Below, in pieces: positions 6,631-10,804 of a stretch of 10,804 nt of DNA (its first letter is position 1; each line of letters begins with the position of its first letter). The translations under genes were made by a program, and so were the position numbers. A model generated the notes under the pieces. That model searched no databases, was not told the origin of the DNA, and saw nothing but the letters and a program-made list of their open reading frames with translations. The DNA comes from Actinomycetes bacterium (lineage in GTDB: Bacteria; Actinomycetota; Acidimicrobiia; Acidimicrobiales; Palsa-688): the NCBI GenBank assembly GCA_021808665.1, contig JAKBBA010000105.1, forward strand, positions 1-10,804, read 5' to 3'.

Positions 6631-7044
6631 ATGCAGGACGCGGGACGGAACCCGTGGGAGGTGCTCGGCGTGGCCGAGGACGCCCCTTTTGCAGACGTAA
6701 AACGTGCTTTCTTCCTGCGTGCGCGCGCGACCCATCCGGACTCGCCCGGAGGGGATGCCGGGGCCTTCCGGGAGGTTCAGGGGGCCTACGAAACTCTGAT
6801 GCGCACAGCTCGCCGGGAGGAGCAGGACCGGGGGGAGCAGCGACGCGGGGAGCGGCGTCAGGCCCGGTCACATCGCAGCACGCGTTATACCTCGTGGGTG
6901 ACCGCGGCGACCTCTTCGCGCCTGTGGGTCGACGAAGATCCACTCGCCGAGTTCTTCTGCGCAGCTCGTAATGAGGGCAGACCCGACGAGTTCGCTTCCG
7001 TCTTGGCTCGGGAGATGGGCTGGACTTACCTGCGCGTGCTTTGA
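6631..7044 (+). CDS. J-domain (DnaJ-like) protein, short
   Basis: The 137-residue product starts with a J domain. NPWEVLGVAEDAPFADVKRAFF gives helices I and II, the HPD triad is at H35-P36-D37 (ATHPDSPGGD), and AFREVQGAYETLM forms helix III (about 45-57). J domains stimulate the ATPase of Hsp70/DnaK. After about residue 60 comes a highly charged Arg/Glu/Gln linker (EEQDRGEQRRGERRQAR), then a roughly 50-residue tail with WVDEDPLAEFF and EMGWTYLRVL. There is no Gly/Phe region, zinc-finger domain or client-binding domain, so this is a class C type (J-domain only), not the main DnaJ. No dnaK or grpE is nearby. The ATG has AAGGA 6 bases upstream. A TAAAGT box at about 6543-6548 could be a -10 element but lacks a good -35. 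The client protein is unknown. Confidence 0.82.
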   Translation: MQDAGRNPWEVLGVAEDAPFADVKRAFFLRARATHPDSPGGDAGAFREVQGAYETLMRTARREEQDRGEQRRGERRQARSHRSTRYTSWVTAATSSRLWVDEDPLAEFFCAARNEGRPDEFASVLAREMGWTYLRVL

Positions 7045-7045
7045 C

Positions 7046-7062
7046 GGTTCTCCTCGGAGACC
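7046..7062. terminator. Possible hairpin between converging genes
   Basis: GGT-T-CTC and GAG-ACC around a CTCG loop form a short stem with one bulged T. It sits in the 35-bp gap between the converging J-domain and TIGR03086-type genes. No T-run follows, so the assignment is weak. Confidence 0.25.
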
Positions 7063-7079
7063 AAGAGCAGGTCGAGGCT

Positions 7080-7616
7080 TCAGGCTGCTCGTCCCCCGAA
7101 GTTGAGCAAGCGGGTTTGCAGGTTGGCGCCAGGAGCAGGTTCGATCTTCGGGGCGAACCCACCCGGCCGGCGGATGGCCTCGTCCATCGGGGTAAGGAAC
7201 TCTAACGCCCTCGCGACAGCGTCCTCGTCGAGGCTCTCGTCCTGGCCGGTAGCTCTCGCCAGGTCCCATGTGTGAAACAGCGTGTCGGAGCACAAGAGGC
7301 GACTGACCAGCGACTCGAAGGTCTGATCCCCGAACATTCCGCTCACGGTGCGTGACGAGCGTTCCGGGTCGGCGAGGTCCGACGCCACGGCAGCCGTCGC
7401 CTCGGACCACTGCGACACCAGGTCGCTGGCCGGATCAGCCTCCCGGCCGGCAGAGCCGTGAAGTCGCCAGTGGGTGGTTATCACGTGAGACACAAGGGCT
7501 GTGACGTCCCAGTCCTCGCATGGTGTAGGCAACCCCCACTGGCCCTCGGCGACGCCTTTCACTCGGAGGTCGAAACCGTCACTGACCCGCTGATAGCGAA
7601 GAGATACCTCAGACAC
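7080..7616 (-). CDS. TIGR03086-family metal-binding (DinB/mycothiol-transferase-like) protein
   Basis: The 178-residue protein shows the features of the actinobacterial TIGR03086 group within the DinB/maleylpyruvate isomerase-like fold. Near the start is RYQRVSDGFDLRVKGV, then WGLPTPCEDWDVTALVSHVI, where the conserved 'TPC.EWDV..LV.H' block carries a metal-ligand His. Further on is LLCSDTLFHTWDLARATGQDE with another ligand His. The end, ANLQTRLLNFGGRAA, matches the family's 'QTRLLALLGR' finish. Relatives use a divalent metal, and some use mycothiol, but this group's reaction is unknown. I chose GTG at 7614-7616 because family similarity starts just after it. The frame stays open upstream to an ATG near 7787, but that extension has no family match and would overlap the divergent methyltransferase. 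No good ribosome binding site precedes the GTG, so the start is uncertain. Confidence 0.8.
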   Translation of the reverse strand: MSEVSLRYQRVSDGFDLRVKGVAEGQWGLPTPCEDWDVTALVSHVITTHWRLHGSAGREADPASDLVSQWSEATAAVASDLADPERSSRTVSGMFGDQTFESLVSRLLCSDTLFHTWDLARATGQDESLDEDAVARALEFLTPMDEAIRRPGGFAPKIEPAPGANLQTRLLNFGGRAA

Positions 7617-7739
7617 GAAGCAGAAAGCTAACAGACTCGACCGATCGGGGCCGCCGCACGTCTTGAGCAGTGCAAAAATGGACTCTGTGACCCCCTCCAA
7701 GCTCAGGCCAACCACGGTTAGGTCGGCTTTACCACTCCG

Positions 7740-8336
7740 ATGGTGAAGAGTCATCGGGAAGCCGCCTTCGACGGGAGGGCCTACCAAGAGCGATTCGATG
7801 CTCTCTCACGGGCTGGGATGGACGTTCACGGCGAGGCACGGCTGGTGGTCTCCCTCGCACCTGGGAGGGTTCTCGACGCCGGTTGCGGAACCGGCCGGGT
7901 GGCGAGCGAGCTCGCAGCACGGGGGATAGACGTCGTAGGTGTCGACGTGGACCCTTCGATGATCGCCGAGGCACGCCGGCGGGCTCCAAACCTCATTTGG
8001 ATCGAGCAGGATCTCGCCTACTTGGACCTGGGTCGCCGTTTCGACGTGGTTGTCCTAGCCGGTAACGTGCCGGTCTTCTGTCCGGCCGACCGCCGGGCTG
8101 CTCTAGTCGGACGCTGCGCCGCCCACGTCGACCAAGGAGGATACCTCCTCGCAGGCTTTAGGCTAGACCGTGGCTTCGGCTTGGACGACTACGACCGCGG
8201 TTGCGAACTAGCCGGGTTGATCTTGCAGGACCGCTGGGCGACTTGGGAGCAAGACCCTTTCGAACCCGACGGATCTTATGCCGTTTCCCTGCACAGGCGC
8301 CCTTTGCTCAGCCGCGGCGACCTTGATTGGATGTGA
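7740..8336 (+). CDS. Class I SAM-dependent methyltransferase
   Basis: This is a 198-residue, single-domain methyltransferase. Motif I is VLDAGCGTGRVA (44-55). The acidic residue after strand 2 lies in VVGVDVDPSMIAEAR (65-79), followed by WIEQDLAYLDL (87-97, motif II region) and FDVVVLAGNVPVF (101-113). It transfers a methyl group from S-adenosylmethionine in the cytoplasm; the acceptor cannot be predicted. A conserved N-terminal FDGRAYQERFDAL and the end WATWEQDPFEPDGSYAVSLHRR are, from memory, typical of a widespread actinobacterial orphan group. An in-frame stop at 7719-7721 limits the start to ATG 7740 (or GTG 7743). No clear Shine-Dalgarno is present, so a leaderless or weak start is possible. 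The 3' end overlaps the convergent amidohydrolase by 29 bp. It diverges from the TIGR03086-type gene across about 120 bp in which I find no convincing operator. Confidence 0.88.
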   Translation: MVKSHREAAFDGRAYQERFDALSRAGMDVHGEARLVVSLAPGRVLDAGCGTGRVASELAARGIDVVGVDVDPSMIAEARRRAPNLIWIEQDLAYLDLGRRFDVVVLAGNVPVFCPADRRAALVGRCAAHVDQGGYLLAGFRLDRGFGLDDYDRGCELAGLILQDRWATWEQDPFEPDGSYAVSLHRRPLLSRGDLDWM

Positions 8337-9750
8337 GGGTTGCGTCGACAGCGGCTTGTACCGAGGTGCCGTCGAAGAAGTTTGGGTTCGTGCCCGCCAG
8401 AAGGTTGACAGGGTTCGTGAACACGAAGTCCTTGAAGTCACCCTCGGAGATCATGTGATGCTCGACTAGCTCCCAGGCCTCTTCGAGCACTTCCCTCATA
8501 TCCGGAACGTCCCAATGGCCTATGTCGGAGCTGAACACCGCGTTGAGTTTCGCCCCGAAGGGGTTCACCTTGGTATTGAACGCCCACGCGTTTATTCTGT
8601 CGTCCGCTTCGCAGCCGAAGAAGAAGCTCGGGACAAAACGCTCGGCGACATCCGACGCCTCGGAGATGTCCGCCGCCGCGAAGTCGTCGAGGCGGCTCCG
8701 GTCAGGCTGCTCCGGTCCGAAGACCCGCATCATGTCGCCCAGCTTGTCACGGCGCTTTTCGAGCATCGGGGGCGCGTAGCGGTCAAACAACTCAGCGACC
8801 AGGATCTGGTCGAGATTAGCCGGGTCGTAGTTGACGATCGCCTTGGAATTTCTCTTCTCCCAGTGTCCTACCAGGTCGGCGAAAAGGTTCACCGCCCAGC
8901 CGACGCCGGCCTCAAGAAACATGAATCGGACCTGAGGGAAGCGTTTGGTCACCCCACCGAAGAAGAGCGCTTTGCACAAAGCTTCCGAAGCTGCCGCGAA
9001 GTGGCCGATGTGGTTGTACATGTAGTTGTTGACAGACACCCGCGAACCCCACCCCATCGAACCCGAATGGAAGGCCGGTGCGACTCGAAGATCCCGGCAG
9101 CGGGCCCAGACAGGGTCGTAGTCGTAGAGGCTGTCGACAGCCAAATTGTCGATCCACGTCGCGTGCGGTCCGGAGCGCACCGCTTCTCCCACGCGCCGGC
9201 GGACGTGGCCGGCCATCATCGTGGTTTTCATACCAAGTTCGCCTACCGCGTAGTCGAGCTCGTCGATCGCTTCTTCAGGAGTGTGCATCGGTATAGCCGC
9301 AGCCGGGGTCATATGCGCCTTGTGAGGGGCGAAGAGATCGGCCTGAAAGGTGTTGAGCGCCCGGCACGCCGCCCGGCGAAGCTCCGGGTCTTCGATGTGG
9401 GTCACGGCCAAGCCGACCGACGGGTAAAGAACCGTGAAGTCCAGGCCCATCTCTCCCATCCGCTCCTCCAGCAGCGCTGGAAGCACCGACGTGGCGTGGT
9501 CGATGCTGTGCAGCGTCGGAAGCGGCCACCAAGGCGGGCGGACCATCCGCTTGGCCAGGCGCTCCTCTGGAGTGACCCGGTACCAGGCTGCCACCTTGGT
9601 GAAGTGGTCCACGGCCTTCGGTCCTCCGAAGCGGTCCAGGTAGTCCAACACGACGGGCATGTACTCCAAGACGTGGCCGTCCGCATCGACTACAGGATGG
9701 TTGAGACCTTCGTGGATGCGCTGGGAATCGGATTTGGTGACAGCAGACAT
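8308..9750 (-). CDS. Amidohydrolase family protein (Amidohydro_2/ACMSD-like)
   Basis: The 480-residue product belongs to the metal-dependent amidohydrolase_2 TIM-barrel superfamily, which includes ACMSD and other decarboxylases and hydrolases. The N-terminal strand PVVDADGHVLE (19-29) is the D-x-D-G-H variant of the usual HxH metal motif. A middle His lies in VAPAFHSGSMGWG, and FLEAGVGWAVN follows. The late acidic metal ligand is in AVFSSDIGHWDVPDM, and NLLAGTNPNFFDGT is near the end. This subgroup is long (about 400-480 residues) and common in mycobacteria and Acidimicrobiia. Its substrate is unknown and probably an aromatic or xenobiotic-like acid, by analogy only. The ATG follows GGGGAGG. 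Upstream lie a 14-bp inverted repeat and a TTGACA promoter, so it appears to be separately transcribed. The 3' end overlaps the methyltransferase tail-to-tail by 29 bp. A long open frame on the opposite strand is only a shadow. Confidence 0.87.
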   Translation of the reverse strand: MSAVTKSDSQRIHEGLNHPVVDADGHVLEYMPVVLDYLDRFGGPKAVDHFTKVAAWYRVTPEERLAKRMVRPPWWPLPTLHSIDHATSVLPALLEERMGEMGLDFTVLYPSVGLAVTHIEDPELRRAACRALNTFQADLFAPHKAHMTPAAAIPMHTPEEAIDELDYAVGELGMKTTMMAGHVRRRVGEAVRSGPHATWIDNLAVDSLYDYDPVWARCRDLRVAPAFHSGSMGWGSRVSVNNYMYNHIGHFAAASEALCKALFFGGVTKRFPQVRFMFLEAGVGWAVNLFADLVGHWEKRNSKAIVNYDPANLDQILVAELFDRYAPPMLEKRRDKLGDMMRVFGPEQPDRSRLDDFAAADISEASDVAERFVPSFFFGCEADDRINAWAFNTKVNPFGAKLNAVFSSDIGHWDVPDMREVLEEAWELVEHHMISEGDFKDFVFTNPVNLLAGTNPNFFDGTSVQAAVDATLTSNQGRRG

Positions 9751-9764
9751 AAGCCTCCCCTTAT

Positions 9765-9778
9765 CTGTCCACAGACAG
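9765..9778. repeat. 14-bp inverted repeat in the amidohydrolase leader
   Basis: CTGTC-CACA-GACAG is a perfect 5+5 inverted repeat with a 4-base centre. It lies 15-28 bases upstream of the amidohydrolase ATG, next to its ribosome binding site and downstream of the predicted transcription start. It could be a repressor site or an mRNA hairpin that hides the binding site. Short repeats like this also arise by chance. Confidence 0.3.
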
Positions 9779-9842
9779 CGCTCGGCGGCACTGCCGGCGC
9801 GAAGAGCGGTAGCTGACCACCACTCGTTAGCGTTATGTCAGG

Positions 9843-9871
9843 AGTCTTCCACGGGTGCCGAGGGCTGTCAA
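9843..9871 (-). promoter_or_regulatory. Predicted amidohydrolase promoter
   Basis: On the minus strand a perfect TTGACA (complement of 9866-9871) is followed after 17 bases by AAGACT (complement of 9843-9848). This -10 keeps the key second A and final T. Transcription would start near 9836 and leave a leader of about 86 bases before the amidohydrolase ATG. It is the best -35 in any intergenic region here. Confidence 0.42.
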
Positions 9872-9889
9872 GCGCCGCCATGCGAACCG

Positions 9890-9958
9890 GCTCGGCTGAT
9901 CAAGTGGCGGGCGATGTCCTGCGCCTGGCGCCGTGTGGGGGACGCTGCTCAGCCGAGC
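9890..9958. repeat. 10-bp inverted repeat at the SCO6745-type gene's 3' end
   Basis: GCTCGGCTGA (9890-9899) and TCAGCCGAGC (9949-9958) are perfect reverse complements separated by 49 bases. One arm contains the stop codon of the minus-strand gene. The loop holds GGCGCC and other GC-rich self-pairing stretches. It may act as a large intercistronic hairpin or terminator before the amidohydrolase promoter. There is no T-run. Confidence 0.35.
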
Positions 9959-10804
9959 TTGGCTAGGCGCCCGGCGAGCGCTGGCGGAAAGCCGACGTCG
10001 CCGTCCACGATCGCCTTGGAGAGCGGTATGGCCAGTTCGGCGAGGCGGGCGCAGCCTTCCTCTCCGATCGCTTCGTAAGGATAGGCGGCCAGCTGGTCAG
10101 TTCTGTCCTCGATACTCCGACGGTGTTCACGGCCGGCCGGGCTCAGAGCCAGCTCGTCCCCGTCTTGGAGCCAGCCTCGAGCACGAACTCGCGCCACGGC
10201 GCCGGCCCACTCGTCGTCGCTCCACTCTCTCATAGTTTTCAAGGTGGATCCTGGAACCTCCCCGGTTGCTCCGTGCACGACGAGGGCCTCCGCTCCGTCG
10301 AGGCCCTCGGAGAGGAGCAAAGACACGTGGCCATCCCCGCGGAACTCTCGTAGCAGCGTCTGGGCGTGCCACAGGACGAGGTGGGCTTCGGCAGGCCACC
10401 GAAGGCTGGCGTGGGCGGCGAACAGCGGGCGACCCTGCAGGCGGCCTGAGGCGCGTTCCGCTGCCAGGCGGGCCAGGGTGGCCGCCTCGTGAACCTCGGC
10501 AGAGTCGTAGCCTTGCCCCCACGCTTTGCGCAGGGTCCGGTCCGCTCCTTCGAGGCGGGCTTCGAGGATCGCAGCCGGTGACGCCAGGTTCCATGCTTCG
10601 GGTATGACCCGTCTTACTGCTTGGGGATGGAAGTTGAAGAAGGTGGCGATGGTCACTTCAGCAGGTACGGGGCCGAGGGCTGCGGAGCGGGAAGCGAAGT
10701 AGCCCATGCGCTGATCGGTAATGCCGAGCTTCGAGTAGCTTTCCCTGGCGAAAGGGCTGAAGTAGATCGATCCGTGGATCGTCTCGGCGCTCAGGTGCGT
10801 GCGT
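9949..10804 (-). CDS. SCO6745-family protein (5' end outside window)
   Basis: At least 284 residues are visible and the frame stays open to the right edge, so the true start lies outside. The first visible part, AETIHGSIYFSPFARESY, and then RMGYFASRSAALGPV match the actinobacterial SCO6745 family pattern ('.PVHAVTYFAPE....' and 'GYFAGRAAPLGPV'). Next come TIATFFNFHPQAVRRVIPEAW, RWPAEAHLVLWHAQTLLREFRGDGH and EWSDDEWAGAVARVRARGWL. The segment DGDELALSPAGREHRRSIEDRTD resembles a winged-helix marR-like C-terminal unit ('LT..G......IE..TD'). These proteins probably combine a helical domain with a winged helix; their role is unknown. The internal ATG at 10707 is not the start because family similarity continues upstream of it. 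There are 198 bp to the next gene downstream, with a hairpin at its own stop codon. Confidence 0.83.
   Translation of the reverse strand, partial: RTHLSAETIHGSIYFSPFARESYSKLGITDQRMGYFASRSAALGPVPAEVTIATFFNFHPQAVRRVIPEAWNLASPAAILEARLEGADRTLRKAWGQGYDSAEVHEAATLARLAAERASGRLQGRPLFAAHASLRWPAEAHLVLWHAQTLLREFRGDGHVSLLLSEGLDGAEALVVHGATGEVPGSTLKTMREWSDDEWAGAVARVRARGWLQDGDELALSPAGREHRRSIEDRTDQLAAYPYEAIGEEGCARLAELAIPLSKAIVDGDVGFPPALAGRLAKLG

Noticed and set aside
8515..9816. Long open frame (433 codons) on the + strand opposite the amidohydrolase
   Set aside because: Its product has no recognisable domain and is Arg/Val-rich in the way GC-rich antisense frames are. The minus strand encodes a clear amidohydrolase.

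Overview
The window looks like a stretch of chromosome from a GC-rich actinobacterium, possibly of the Acidimicrobiia type. It is clearly GC-rich by eye and uses GTG and TTG starts. It also carries protein families that cluster in actinobacteria: a TIGR03086-type metal-binding protein, an SCO6745-type protein, a DxDGH amidohydrolase, and a thioredoxin behind a CsoR-like operator. The lineage is inferred from family content only. No rRNA, tRNA, transposase, integrase or CRISPR array is visible.

Layout. The left edge (1-125) is the C-terminus of an acyl-CoA dehydrogenase, followed by a small Gfo/Idh/MocA-type oxidoreductase (175-1038, +). A thioredoxin (1085-1450, -) and a PPK2-family polyphosphate kinase (1552-2466, +) diverge from a 101-bp region. 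That region holds a perfect inverted repeat of the CsoR/CstR type at 1493-1508, overlapping the probable thioredoxin promoter. Next come a broken metallo-beta-lactamase-fold hydrolase (2497-3457, frameshifted with a missing internal segment), a B12-binding/radical SAM protein of the Ta0216 type (3538-5334, TTG start with a strong ribosome binding site), a zinc alcohol dehydrogenase (5407-6465) and a J-domain protein (6631-7044), all on the + strand.

The right part is mixed. A TIGR03086-type protein (7080-7616, -) diverges from a SAM-dependent methyltransferase (7740-8336, +). The methyltransferase overlaps tail-to-tail by 29 bp with a 480-residue amidohydrolase (8308-9750, -). That gene has its own recognisable promoter (9843-9871) and a 14-bp inverted repeat just before its ribosome binding site. 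An SCO6745-type protein (9949-10804, -) runs off the right edge.

How it fits together. Most genes look like independent catabolic and housekeeping units, not one pathway. The plausible functional links are redox or metal/sulfur-stress control at the trx/ppk2 divergon, and a possible transcription unit from the hydrolase remnant through the radical SAM protein to the alcohol dehydrogenase. The parts most worth following are the orphan radical SAM enzyme of unknown reaction, the decayed hydrolase in front of it, and the CsoR-like operator shared by thioredoxin and polyphosphate kinase. I found no convincing new multi-gene defence or mobile system.
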